DNA of 64,000 nucleotides from an uncultured Saprospiraceae bacterium (GTDB lineage Bacteria; Bacteroidota; Bacteroidia; Chitinophagales; Saprospiraceae). Location of the stretch: NCBI GenBank assembly GCA_938007965.1, contig CALLMH010000006.1, forward strand, positions 1 through 64,000, read 5' to 3'. Shown piece after piece: positions 18,792 to 28,243 of the stretch. Under the pieces are notes generated by a model. The model saw only the letters and a list, made by a program, of their open reading frames with translations, was not told where the DNA came from and made no database searches. Each line of letters starts with the position of its first letter. The first letter of the stretch is position 1. The position numbers and the translations under genes are program-made.

Positions 18792-20318
18792 TTACATCCA
18801 CTTTCTTTTGTCCGTTTCGATTTTATAGAGAAAATCATCTATGATGTGTGCTGCAGTATCATTGTTGATGTATGGGATTCCCACCTTCCCAGAAGCGGTA
18901 TGGACGACTAAGTTTGCCAAGCCATTTCTTCTTTGATAAGGAGATTGTTTTTTCGAGAGGGATTGGATTTTATAGATAGGAAGTAATTCTGTCTTATCTC
19001 CATAAGTGCCGCCACGGATGACTAGCATATTATTGTTGAATCCATACTTTTTCTTACGATAAGATAGATAAAAAGACACGACCATAAATATGCCGAGCAC
19101 TCCCAATAATATAGCTTGCGAATATTGACCTATGTAAATAAGAAAAGAAACTATCACGATCATAATAGCGGATAATATCCCACCATTTCTATAGAAGTAC
19201 CTCTTATCTATGGGAGAATAAGTGATCTTATCAAGTGCATTATGACCATACAATGTGTCTTTTACGAGTTCGATATGTTCGTTTTTACAGCTAGGTATTT
19301 TTATAGATGTATTCTTATTGAGCACTATGCTAGAAGCCTGCTTTAGTCTTAGATCCTTTATTCCAATCAGCTTCTTGAGCGGATTATCGCCCCATGATAT
19401 GACTTGGATTTTGTGGTCTAGAGCGGCCACATCTTTTTTGGTAAATAGACCACCGTTTATCTTGAAGCCATTCTCAGATCGCATAAATTTTAGATCGTAA
19501 TTGGTGATGACCATCTTGACCATAGATACGACGAATGATAGTACGAAGAATACAGCTATGGCTATGCCGATCAGGATCAATCCACTATTGACCTGTGACA
19601 TTACGGTTTCCTCTATCTGATCATTTAGGATTTCCTCCTGCATACCCATATCATCGATGCTCGACCAGATCCACCACATAAACGCTAGGATTATGCCTCC
19701 AGATTTGAAATGATTCTCCACTGCACCCGCTTTGATGAGGTCTAGTATATCGAGCTGCATGATGGTCTTAAATACTGGAATTGATTCAACCTCTTCAGAT
19801 CCTTGTATTTTTTGGGAATTGATTCTTGATTTAGTTTGTTTTTTCTTCGAAAGAAGTAGATTTCTCAGACTATCAGCCTTGTCACTGCCGATGGCATGGA
19901 ACTCAAATTCTGCTTTGGCGGATCCGGCCGTATCTATCTTGAGACGGACCACATTGAATATCCTATGGATTATATTTTGCTCGAAGTTGATCGTCTGAAT
20001 CCTATCGAAAGGTACATTCATTTTACTTCTTCTAAACACACCACTCTCGATGATGAGCTCCTCATCACTGATATAGAAGTAATATCTAAAATAATTGATA
20101 ATTGAATAGACCATACCTAATAAGGCGATGACTGTAATGCTTATCAGGATATGCGTCCCTTTTCCCCCAGAAAACCCCTTACCGACGAAAAACAATAAAA
20201 TAAATGGAAATGCCTGTCTTACCAATATCCTGTACGTCTTCAAGATGATCAATAATATGGCTACCGAGGATTGTCTCGTCGGCTGAGTGAAGTGAGCGGT
20301 CGAATCATTCTTCTTCAT
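18792..20318 (-). CDS. Double bacterial PH-domain membrane protein (YdbT-like)
   Basis: 508 residues. Paired membrane helices near residues 20-60, 205-265 and 375-410 alternate with bPH2 (DUF304) domains; typical signatures are the GVFRRSKMNVPFDRIQTI segment after the first helices, GGLFTKKDVAALDHKIQVI in the second and TELLPIYKIQSL in the third. In Bacillus the related YdbT works with YdbS and protects against certain antimicrobial peptides; that role is family knowledge, not shown here. It overlaps the upstream PH-domain gene by 14 bases, which signals an operon and probably a two-protein complex. Confidence 0.85.
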   Translation of the reverse strand: MKKNDSTAHFTQPTRQSSVAILLIILKTYRILVRQAFPFILLFFVGKGFSGGKGTHILISITVIALLGMVYSIINYFRYYFYISDEELIIESGVFRRSKMNVPFDRIQTINFEQNIIHRIFNVVRLKIDTAGSAKAEFEFHAIGSDKADSLRNLLLSKKKQTKSRINSQKIQGSEEVESIPVFKTIMQLDILDLIKAGAVENHFKSGGIILAFMWWIWSSIDDMGMQEEILNDQIEETVMSQVNSGLILIGIAIAVFFVLSFVVSMVKMVITNYDLKFMRSENGFKINGGLFTKKDVAALDHKIQVISWGDNPLKKLIGIKDLRLKQASSIVLNKNTSIKIPSCKNEHIELVKDTLYGHNALDKITYSPIDKRYFYRNGGILSAIMIVIVSFLIYIGQYSQAILLGVLGIFMVVSFYLSYRKKKYGFNNNMLVIRGGTYGDKTELLPIYKIQSLSKKQSPYQRRNGLANLVVHTASGKVGIPYINNDTAAHIIDDFLYKIETDKRKWM

Positions 20319-20865
20319 CGATGCCAGTTTTGATCACGATAAAGTCTTTAATTCTTGCTGCGGTTTCTGGAGATAGACCCGATATGGACAGATCACTAGA
20401 AGCACCACCAGCGGTAAATATTTTCAATTCTGCAAGATGATAAAATCGATCTATTGGTCCTTGGGATACTTCGCAGTGCTGTACCCTATTGAAGGGTACG
20501 ACAATAGAAGATTGCCAGAAAAGACCGCTATTATAGACGATGTCTTTTTGTCTTATAGCATAGCTTTTCCTATGAAACTCAAAATAAACAAATGCAGTCG
20601 ATAAGAGGAAAAGGATACCCAAACCTAACCAGATATAGAGACCATACTCAACCAATAGTTCTAGGTCAAAAACAAAACGAAGTACCAACGAAATAGCGAA
20701 CACTACACCAAAAAAAAGGACACTCCACATTATATCCGCTTTCAAAAGATTTTTCTCTAATGGACTATATTCTAATATTGCCAATTGCGGTAGCTCAGCT
20801 GGAAATATCTGTTCATTCGAAAATCCTAGTGATGGTACATCATCTTCTTCTAGATATGGTGTCAT
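20305..20865 (-). CDS. Bacterial PH-domain membrane protein (YdbS-like)
   Basis: 186 residues: a cytoplasmic lead of about 45 residues, two membrane helices (about 47-67 and 74-95), then one bPH2 domain with YNSGLFWQSSIVVPFNRVQ and the HCEVSQGPIDR turn. It pairs with the larger PH-domain protein downstream in the same way YdbS pairs with YdbT. Its ATG overlaps the stop of a 39-residue open frame as ATGA, suggesting translational coupling. Confidence 0.85.
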   Translation of the reverse strand: MTPYLEEDDVPSLGFSNEQIFPAELPQLAILEYSPLEKNLLKADIMWSVLFFGVVFAISLVLRFVFDLELLVEYGLYIWLGLGILFLLSTAFVYFEFHRKSYAIRQKDIVYNSGLFWQSSIVVPFNRVQHCEVSQGPIDRFYHLAELKIFTAGGASSDLSISGLSPETAARIKDFIVIKTGIDEEE

Positions 20866-20981
20866 AAATATTGATTCTTAAGTGCAATATAACCTGTTTT
20901 GATAATTGACAATAAGACTATTTCGATCAGAGTAGTAAAAAAGGAGATCAATAGGATATTTAAGAACAAGTTGATCTTCAT
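20862..20981 (-). CDS. Small membrane protein, 39 residues
   Basis: Read by hand from the 134-base interval between the binding-protein gene and the YdbS-like gene. It starts MKINLFLNILLISFF, continues through a second hydrophobic stretch (IEIVLLSII) and ends with the polar tail KNQYL. One membrane helix of 20-25 residues is expected at about residues 4-27. The ATG is 18 bases after the upstream stop, and the TGA overlaps the next ATG as ATGA, so it fills the gap in a tightly packed operon. No homologue is recognised. Chance is possible at this length, but position, overlap and composition all favour a real gene. Confidence 0.55.
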   Translation of the reverse strand: MKINLFLNILLISFFTTLIEIVLLSIIKTGYIALKNQYL

Positions 20982-20999
20982 ATTAGAGATACTCTGACA

Positions 21000-22742
21000 T
21001 TATTGAGCCAGTTCAAATGTTCCTGCAAAGTATCCAGGTCTCTTCATGGTAGATGATGCTATCCAATCCTTACTTACGATTATTTTTTCTTGAGGGTTGT
21101 ATAAGAAGATGACAGGCTGCTCATCGTACATTACCTTCTGCAGGTCTTTGTAGTATTGAGATCTCTGTGCATCATCTTGGGTAGAGCGTATATTATCTAT
21201 CAATTCATCAGCTTCCTTAGATCGATAGCTGATGTCATTCTTTTTGGCGGGATCATCATTATCACTATGCCACTTAGTATATGGGTCGTCTAGTGCTAGA
21301 TCTTGTCCGAGTACCAGTGGGATAAGGTCATAATCTCTTTTCTTTATATTTTCGCGAACGATATCTTTATACGCTTTGGTAATTATATTGATATTGATAT
21401 TGACTTTTTTAGCATTTTCTTGTAGTAGAAGGCCTATATTTTTACTGAGTTCAGACCCAGTAATGTACATATCCAGATCCATTTCTATTTTTTGACCATT
21501 TATGGTTTTATCGATGATTCCATCGTTATTTGTATCTTCCCAACCTTCGCTATTTAGGATTTCTTTTGCACCATCGACATCAAATGTGATTGGGGTAAGA
21601 TCTTTATTGTAGTATGACTTTTTCTCATTGATCGGTCCTACGGTTTGTCTACCGAGCCCACCTTCTAGGATATTTATCAACTTTGGGATGTCTACCAATT
21701 TAGCCAGCGCTCTCCTGACATCAGGATCAGATAGTTCTGGTTTGGAGTTATTAATGGCTATATAGTAGTATTTCATCAACTCAGGAGTGAGAAATTGGAA
21801 GTCGTCTTTGTAGGTTTCGTTTTTTTTGAGATCGAAGAATGTACTTCCACTCATATTGGCGAATACATCGATATTTCCTTCTTTCATTTGACTTATTGTT
21901 GCGGTCTCATCTGCGATAAAATGATATTTTATTTCATCGGGCTTAGCCATCAGAGATGGGACATCCGTATCTGCGGCCCAGTAGTTTTCTTTTTTTTCTA
22001 GTATGATGTATTGCCCAGTAGCCCATTCTTTTAGTTTGTATGGTCCTGCACCACTTACGCTTTCTCTAGCGAATTTTACCCCGTTGAAATCATTTGCAAA
22101 TGAAACCAGCTTTGGATTTTTATCAATGATCGTTTTTGCGTCCTCGCTATCTAACTCTGGTATCGATATTTCATCCATCACATTCTCTGGATCATAGTGA
22201 TATTGTGGATATACCTCTGCCGTTACGGTGACTTCTTTTGCTAATATGTAATAGTCCTTGAAGAAGAAAGTAGCTTTTCTCGGATTATCGGGATCGATCT
22301 CGACATCAGTTACCCACTTCATGAGAGACCTGTACCCTGCACAGTTGGTACTGGGGTGTTTTATAGCTTTTATAGTGAAGAGTACGTCTTTTGCTGTAAT
22401 AGGGCTTCCATTGTCCCATTTAGCATCCTCTCTTATTTCTATGGTGTATTTTATTCCACCTTTATATGGTCCGCTATTTATGGGTTCTCCATCTGGTACA
22501 GATTTGATCAAGATAGGGCTTAATTCATATGTTTCAGGATGATAATCAGCCATCGTAGCGAATATATTTCTGAAAACAACACGTGCCGTAGATCCTGGAT
22601 TTATAAGAGGATTGAGCGCTGCTGGTTTTTTGAGCATGGCTATATCTAGCACGTTATCAGGCACTTCTTTTGTGGTATCGCCTTTGCAAGAAATAAAGAG
22701 AAAAACAAAAACAGAAAAAACAAATATCGAATACTTAGACAT
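21000..22742 (-). CDS. Oligopeptide-type ABC substrate-binding lipoprotein (family 5)
   Basis: 580 residues. The lipobox LFISC places the lipidated cysteine at C19. The remainder is an SBP_bac_5 protein: DNGSPITAKDVLFTIKAI-type entry segment (about residues 100-120), SGAGPYKLKEWATGQYIIL (visible as GPYKLKEW), and the DVRRALAKLVDIPKLI region. Such proteins bind peptides or other solutes for Opp/Dpp-type importers. No permease or ATPase gene is nearby; instead the gene heads an apparent operon with a tiny membrane protein and two PH-domain proteins. Export is likely; the partner transporter is unknown. Confidence 0.87.
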   Translation of the reverse strand: MSKYSIFVFSVFVFLFISCKGDTTKEVPDNVLDIAMLKKPAALNPLINPGSTARVVFRNIFATMADYHPETYELSPILIKSVPDGEPINSGPYKGGIKYTIEIREDAKWDNGSPITAKDVLFTIKAIKHPSTNCAGYRSLMKWVTDVEIDPDNPRKATFFFKDYYILAKEVTVTAEVYPQYHYDPENVMDEISIPELDSEDAKTIIDKNPKLVSFANDFNGVKFARESVSGAGPYKLKEWATGQYIILEKKENYWAADTDVPSLMAKPDEIKYHFIADETATISQMKEGNIDVFANMSGSTFFDLKKNETYKDDFQFLTPELMKYYYIAINNSKPELSDPDVRRALAKLVDIPKLINILEGGLGRQTVGPINEKKSYYNKDLTPITFDVDGAKEILNSEGWEDTNNDGIIDKTINGQKIEMDLDMYITGSELSKNIGLLLQENAKKVNININIITKAYKDIVRENIKKRDYDLIPLVLGQDLALDDPYTKWHSDNDDPAKKNDISYRSKEADELIDNIRSTQDDAQRSQYYKDLQKVMYDEQPVIFLYNPQEKIIVSKDWIASSTMKRPGYFAGTFELAQ

Positions 22743-22948
22743 AAAAGTTGATTAAGAGTTATGCTACAATAAGGGTTAAAAATAGACAAATAATGCACTA
22801 TACCAAATCAATAATGAAGGGGAGAGGTTTCATTTTTAACTAAAATTATTCTTTTGAAAATAGAAGCCAAATAAAAAACATCTGTTAATTTTTAATATTA
22901 ACACCACTGCAATATGCATGAAATAAGAATACTTCGTTTCTTTGTGGT

Positions 22949-24016
22949 ATGATAACATTATTAATATATGCCGCGATATCAATCTGTTTTTCATTTCTAT
23001 GTTCGATATGGGAAGCTGTACTATTGAGTATCACCCCTTCATTTGTCAATACAGAGTTGCAAAAAGGTTCTTCTATAGGAAAATCTCTCAATGCATTCAA
23101 ACAAGATATTGATCGACCTCTGTCAGCTATTCTAACCTTGAATACTATAGCACACACACTCGGAGCGATCGGAGTAGGTGCCGCCGCTACTAAGGTATTT
23201 GTAGATTGGGAACAGCCAGCGAAGTTTTTGACATGGGATATGATCGTAGCGGTAGTGATGACACTACTGATACTATTTCTTTCCGAAATCATACCAAAAA
23301 CAATAGGTGCAAACAATTGGAAGAAGTTAGCGCCATTTACAGTAAGATCTCTGTCGTTTCTGTTGAAAGCATTAGCGCCTCTCATCTGGGTGTCTCAATT
23401 GATTACAAAAAGTTTCAAAAAAGAAAAAGGTAAAGGAGTACTAACGAGAACAGATTTCTTAGCGCTAGCCAATGTAGGTATGACCAGCGGAATCCTCGAA
23501 AAATCTGAATCATCTATCATATCTAATCTCTTGGGGATGGATACACTCAAAGTACAAGACGTAATGACTCCGCGTTCCGTGATGCAGATGAAAAACGAAA
23601 AGATGACAATGCAGGAATACTATGATATGCACAAACCTATGAGGTTTTCTAGGATTCCGATATTCAATGAGAAGCCAGATGCTATCTCAGGTATGGTACT
23701 CAAAGATGATATCCTTACCAACATACTAGAAGGAAATAAGGATAATACATTAGCAAGTATCAAAAGAGAGGTCAAAATGATCAATCAAGATCAAACGCTA
23801 AAAGAACTTTTCACTTTCTTGACCGAAGAGAATACACACCTAGCGATAGTACATGATAGCTACGGTAGCGTGACAGGTGTAGTCACTATGGAAGATATGC
23901 TCGAAACGATATTGGGGATGGAGATCGTAGATGAATCTGATAAAGTAGCGGACCTTCAACAGTTGGCTCGTAAGAGTTGGGAAGAGCGTGCCAAAAAGCT
24001 TGGAATCATCGAATAA
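22949..24016 (+). CDS. CNNM/CorC-family membrane transporter
   Basis: 355 residues. Residues 1-170 are a DUF21 (CNNM) membrane domain with four hydrophobic segments, including TLNTIAHTLGAIGVGAA. Two CBS domains follow (about 195-320), starting near VQDVMTPRSVM and ending in GVVTMEDMLETILG. The protein stops soon after the second CBS domain, so it lacks the C-terminal CorC_HlyC domain found in longer relatives. Members are linked to magnesium or sodium export. The next gene begins 33 bases downstream on the same strand. Confidence 0.88.
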   Translation: MITLLIYAAISICFSFLCSIWEAVLLSITPSFVNTELQKGSSIGKSLNAFKQDIDRPLSAILTLNTIAHTLGAIGVGAAATKVFVDWEQPAKFLTWDMIVAVVMTLLILFLSEIIPKTIGANNWKKLAPFTVRSLSFLLKALAPLIWVSQLITKSFKKEKGKGVLTRTDFLALANVGMTSGILEKSESSIISNLLGMDTLKVQDVMTPRSVMQMKNEKMTMQEYYDMHKPMRFSRIPIFNEKPDAISGMVLKDDILTNILEGNKDNTLASIKREVKMINQDQTLKELFTFLTEENTHLAIVHDSYGSVTGVVTMEDMLETILGMEIVDESDKVADLQQLARKSWEERAKKLGIIE

Positions 24017-24049
24017 CAGTCTATCCCAAAGACCAACAAGAATTCTAAA

Positions 24050-25969
24050 ATGTCAAAAAGTAAGAAAAAAAAGATTGCTGCGAACATCAAAAAAACCCCT
24101 ACTGCTCCAATTATAAAAAAGAAGATTCAAGAAGTGACTCCTTTTTATACGAGTGGATTCTGGAAGGATAATTGGTGGAAAGGGCTTATCATTTTTATCT
24201 TACCGATAGTGCTTTATTATCAGTCTACTAACTTTGGTTACGTATTAGACGATCAGATCGTATTCTCGGAAAACAATTTTACAAAAAAAGGATTCGCGGG
24301 TATAGGGGACCTTCTGACTACTGAGAGTATGACGGGTTACTTCGGTGAGCAGAAAGACTTAGTAGAGGGAAATAGATATAGACCGCTCTCTCTGATTACC
24401 TATGCTATAGAATATGGTATCGTGGGAGATTTGAATCCAGGATTGAGCCATTTTATTAATATTATACTGTACGGGCTTACGGGACTATTACTGTTTCGTG
24501 TTTTGACCATGATGCTGAGAAAACGTGTAGCTACTACTTGGTGGCTGGCGCTACCTTTTCTTACAAGCTTACTATACATCGCGCATCCTATCCACAGTGA
24601 AGCTGTGGCAAATATCAAAGGTAGAGACGAGATCATGGCCTTACTCCTTTCTCTAGCGACATTATACGGAGTACTTAGATATATGGATAGAAAGTCTTTT
24701 ATTTGGCTTCTTACTTCGTGCATTCTTTTCTTCTTAGCCTTACTTTCTAAAGAAAACAGTATTACGTTCCTTGCTGTTATTCCACTTACTGTGTATTTCT
24801 TTTCTGAGTATAAATGGAAGCATAACTTCATAGCATTAGGAGCACTGATTATTACTACGATTGCCTATTTGATATTGAGATTTAGCGCAGCGGGCGTTCC
24901 GGAATTCGGGGCAGAGATCAATGACCTCATGAACAATCCATTCCTTGGAATGACGGGAGGAGAGAAGATGGCTACGATCATGTTTACATTATATAAATAC
25001 ATCCAGTTGTATCTGTTTCCTCATCCATTGAGCCATGATTATTATCCATACGCTATACCGGTTTTGGGTTGGGGAGATTTTAGAGCTATAGGTTCTCTAC
25101 TTCTATACGTTGGGCTAGGAGTGTGGAGTATCATGGGCTTCCGAAATAAGAAATTATCTAGTTATGCTATTCTATTTTATTTGGCGACTCTTACCATCGT
25201 GACGAATATCGTAGTCAATCTCGGTACATTTATGAATGAGCGATTCATCTACATGGCTTCAGTAGGACTAGCATTATTGGTTTCTTATTTTATAAGTGAA
25301 AAAATAGGAAAATGGAAGGGACAGACAGGAGTAATTTTAGCTTCTTCTCTAGCTGGAATATTATTAGTAGGCTATTGTGCAAAGACGATATCAAGGGTTC
25401 CCGCTTGGGAGAGTGCGATGAGCCTTAATGCTTCTGCAGTAGCCAATGGAACCAATAGTGCCAGGGCCAATTCCTTTATGGCTACAGCTCTATACAACGA
25501 TGGAAAAGAAAGTACTGCAGCAGATAAATGGGAGAAACTAGAGAGTGGATATAAATATGCCGAAAAAGCAGTACAAATACACCCTACTTATCAGAATGGA
25601 AACTTGATGAAAGCTGGAATAGCGGCGGAACTGTACAAGAAGAATAGAGATGAGAAATTACTGCTCAGTCGATTCGCCGAAGTGATGTCAAAAAGACCTG
25701 ACATCTCCTATCTTAATGAATACCTAGAATATCTGGAAGATAGAACCGGTGATATGGACTATTTGATAGATTGGTATGCAAGGGTCAGTATTGAAGAAGT
25801 ACTCAAGAAAGCAAATCAGCCTAAGTGGGCACTTCATTACCTCAATAGAGCATATAAAATAGACCAAACCAATAAAAAAGTATTGGAGGGGATATCACTA
25901 GTTTATGGAGTATTGGGCGACACAAATAGATCTAATTCATTCAAGTCTCAAGCCGAATTACAAAAATAA
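24050..25969 (+). CDS. TMTC-like GT-C glycosyltransferase with C-terminal TPR-like region
   Basis: 639 residues. A Lys-rich N terminus leads to about ten membrane helices. The first periplasmic loop has the paired acid motif LDDQIVF (about 65-71) expected for a GT-C enzyme and, later, NRYRPLS. The pattern HPIHSEAVANIKGRDEIMALL (read as HPIHSEAV and GRDEIM) is typical of TMTC/DUF1736 proteins, which transfer sugars from polyprenyl-phosphate donors to proteins. The last 160 residues are soluble and helical, with TPR-like spacing (ALHYLNRAYKID). It stands between the CNNM gene and dprA, probably co-transcribed with both. Confidence 0.75.
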   Translation: MSKSKKKKIAANIKKTPTAPIIKKKIQEVTPFYTSGFWKDNWWKGLIIFILPIVLYYQSTNFGYVLDDQIVFSENNFTKKGFAGIGDLLTTESMTGYFGEQKDLVEGNRYRPLSLITYAIEYGIVGDLNPGLSHFINIILYGLTGLLLFRVLTMMLRKRVATTWWLALPFLTSLLYIAHPIHSEAVANIKGRDEIMALLLSLATLYGVLRYMDRKSFIWLLTSCILFFLALLSKENSITFLAVIPLTVYFFSEYKWKHNFIALGALIITTIAYLILRFSAAGVPEFGAEINDLMNNPFLGMTGGEKMATIMFTLYKYIQLYLFPHPLSHDYYPYAIPVLGWGDFRAIGSLLLYVGLGVWSIMGFRNKKLSSYAILFYLATLTIVTNIVVNLGTFMNERFIYMASVGLALLVSYFISEKIGKWKGQTGVILASSLAGILLVGYCAKTISRVPAWESAMSLNASAVANGTNSARANSFMATALYNDGKESTAADKWEKLESGYKYAEKAVQIHPTYQNGNLMKAGIAAELYKKNRDEKLLLSRFAEVMSKRPDISYLNEYLEYLEDRTGDMDYLIDWYARVSIEEVLKKANQPKWALHYLNRAYKIDQTNKKVLEGISLVYGVLGDTNRSNSFKSQAELQK

Positions 25970-25972
25970 ATC

Positions 25973-27070
25973 ATGGATCAAAACCTTCTCAATAACATTG
26001 CACTTACGATGGTGCCAGACGTCGGCCCAGTCATAGCCAAAGTTTTAATCAGTTATTGCGGAAGTGCAGAAGCGGTGTTCAAAGCATCCAAAAAAGAATT
26101 ACTCAAGATACCTCAAGTAGGTCTTAAAACGGCGGAGAAAATAATATCTTCAGATAGTTTTGATAGAGCTGAAGATCAGATGAAATACTTATCTAATAAC
26201 GATGGAAAAGCAGTAGTCTTCCACTCTGATGAATATCCACAGCGGCTCAAACACTTCGAGTCATCACCGCTGGTGCTCTACCTAAAAGGGGACATGAACC
26301 TGAATCATAAACGTACGGTAGCCATCATAGGGACTCGTAAGCCAACCGAACAAGGAAAAATCAATTGTGAAAAACTGATCGAAGGACTACAAGATTATGA
26401 TGTGCAGATCATATCAGGATTAGCATTCGGAATCGATACTTGCGCACATAAGAAAAGTGTAGAGACGAATACAGAGACGATAGGTGTGATGGGCCATGGA
26501 TTAGACATATTATATCCAGCCGAAAACAGAAAGCTGGTCAATAAGATGGTCGAGAACGGGGGAGTATTGACGGAGTTTCCGATTAACACCCGACCAGATC
26601 GAGAAAATTTCCCAATGAGAAATAGAATCATAGCAAGCATGAGCGATGTGGTGGTCGTAGTAGAAAGTAAGCGAAAAGGAGGATCAATCATCACAGCAGA
26701 ATTTGCAAATAGTTATAACAAAGATGTATTTGCAATACCAGGAAGAACTACAGATGATGCCTCAGAAGGATGTAATAAACTGATCAAACAACATAAAGCT
26801 AGTCTTCTAGAATCGGCCGCAGATATAGGCTATATCATGAGATGGGACGAGACAGATAAGACTAGAGTAGTACAGAAAGCATTGTTTATTGATTTCAATG
26901 ACGAAGAACAAAAACTAATAGATATCCTCAAATCGAGCGACTCTGTAACTGTAGATGAACTAAGTCACAAATTAAAACTAGCGCCTTCTAAACTTGCTAG
27001 TATGTTACTATCCTTAGAATTTAAAGGGGCGATACGTTCATTGCCAGGTAAAAAATATATCTTGAGTTAA
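25973..27070 (+). CDS. dprA: DNA-processing protein A
   Basis: 365 residues; loads RecA on incoming single-stranded DNA during natural transformation. It has an N-terminal helix-hairpin-helix region (about 10-60), a Rossmann core with IIGTRKPTEQG (about 115-125), SGLAFGIDTCAHKKS and MGHGLDILYPAENR (read as GLAFGID and GLDILYP), and a C-terminal winged helix (about 300-365, starting near EEQKLIDILK). The ATG lies 3 bases after the preceding stop, so it is translated from a shared transcript. Confidence 0.95.
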   Translation: MDQNLLNNIALTMVPDVGPVIAKVLISYCGSAEAVFKASKKELLKIPQVGLKTAEKIISSDSFDRAEDQMKYLSNNDGKAVVFHSDEYPQRLKHFESSPLVLYLKGDMNLNHKRTVAIIGTRKPTEQGKINCEKLIEGLQDYDVQIISGLAFGIDTCAHKKSVETNTETIGVMGHGLDILYPAENRKLVNKMVENGGVLTEFPINTRPDRENFPMRNRIIASMSDVVVVVESKRKGGSIITAEFANSYNKDVFAIPGRTTDDASEGCNKLIKQHKASLLESAADIGYIMRWDETDKTRVVQKALFIDFNDEEQKLIDILKSSDSVTVDELSHKLKLAPSKLASMLLSLEFKGAIRSLPGKKYILS

Positions 27071-27097
27071 TTCCTTCAAATCTAATTTTAAACATAG

Positions 27098-28237
27098 ATG
27101 AAAAAGTATATGTACCTATTGTTGGTATTGATGACTATGATTACTTCTTGTGATACACAGAAGAAAGCAATCATAATGGCACAACCTCAGATCGTGGAGA
27201 AAAACCTAGATCAACCCACAAAAAAAGCTAAGAATATAATATTCATGGTCGGTGATGGAATGGGGATTACTCAGATCAGCTCAGGTCTGTATAGCAATAA
27301 CAATCAGCTCCATCTAGAAAGGATAAATACGATAGGGCTACACAAGTGCTATGCTTATGATGACTTGATCACAGACTCTGCAGCGGGGGCAACAGCATTC
27401 GCTTGTGGAATAAAAACGTATAATGGTGCTATCGGCGTGGGACCCGACACTATACCTGTACAAACGATTCTCGAAGAGGCTGAACTAAAAGGACTAAAGA
27501 CGGGAATGATAGCCACATCGACAATCGATCATGCTACTCCTGCTTCATTTGCCGCACATAATAAGTACCGAAAAAACTATGAAGAGATTGTACTCGACTT
27601 CTTGGATTCTGGCTGTGAAATACTCATTGGAGGAGGTCAAAAAAGCTTCGATAGAAGAGAGATGGACGACAGAAATCTTACAAAAGAGTTTACCAAAAAT
27701 GGATATACTGTAGTAAGCCATGTAGACAAAACGATCAATGAGATAGATATGACAGCGGTGGAGAAACTACTATATTATACTGCGGATTCTTCGCCACTGC
27801 CAGCAGCTCAGGGACGGGATTACCTCAAGCCAGCATCCGAACTATCAATCAATCATCTTAATAAGAATAATGAAGATGGATTTTTCTTATTGATAGAAGG
27901 ATCTCAGATAGACTGGGGTGGACACGCCAATGATGCCAATATGATCATTACTGAAATGATTGATTTTGACAATACGATAGGTGCAGTTCTAGATTTTGCC
28001 GAGAAAGATGGAAATACACTAGTAGTCATCACTGCAGATCATGAGACAGGGGGATTCGCTATTCAAAAAGGCTCCAAGCTGAATGATTTGAAAACGGAAT
28101 TTACATCCGATTATCATACTGCGGACTTGATTCCAGTATTTGCATTTGGTCCAGGGGAAGAAGATTTTAATGGGATCTATGAAAACACAGAATTATACCA
28201 TAAGATGAGAGCGGCATTCGGCTGGGGAAGTAAGTAG
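27098..28237 (+). CDS. Alkaline phosphatase, lipoprotein
   Basis: 379 residues; a phosphomonoesterase of the PhoA superfamily. The N terminus has a lipobox, MITSC (C18). Metal-binding MVGDGMG carries D53; the nucleophile is S94 in TDSAAGATAF; the second metal site is seen in EGSQIDWGGHAND and TADHETGGF. It therefore has the complete active site and should act in the periplasm or at the outer membrane, releasing phosphate from organic esters. It is 27 bases downstream of dprA and convergent with ybeY. It is named generically because several alkaline phosphatase groups share these motifs. Confidence 0.9.
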   Translation: MKKYMYLLLVLMTMITSCDTQKKAIIMAQPQIVEKNLDQPTKKAKNIIFMVGDGMGITQISSGLYSNNNQLHLERINTIGLHKCYAYDDLITDSAAGATAFACGIKTYNGAIGVGPDTIPVQTILEEAELKGLKTGMIATSTIDHATPASFAAHNKYRKNYEEIVLDFLDSGCEILIGGGQKSFDRREMDDRNLTKEFTKNGYTVVSHVDKTINEIDMTAVEKLLYYTADSSPLPAAQGRDYLKPASELSINHLNKNNEDGFFLLIEGSQIDWGGHANDANMIITEMIDFDNTIGAVLDFAEKDGNTLVVITADHETGGFAIQKGSKLNDLKTEFTSDYHTADLIPVFAFGPGEEDFNGIYENTELYHKMRAAFGWGSK

Positions 28238-28243
28238 AATCTA

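Noticed and set aside
20937-20977. Hairpin AGATCAA/TTGATCT with a T run, considered as terminator of the binding-protein gene
   Set aside because: It lies inside the 39-codon frame and the stem is only 7 bp with a 19-base loop.
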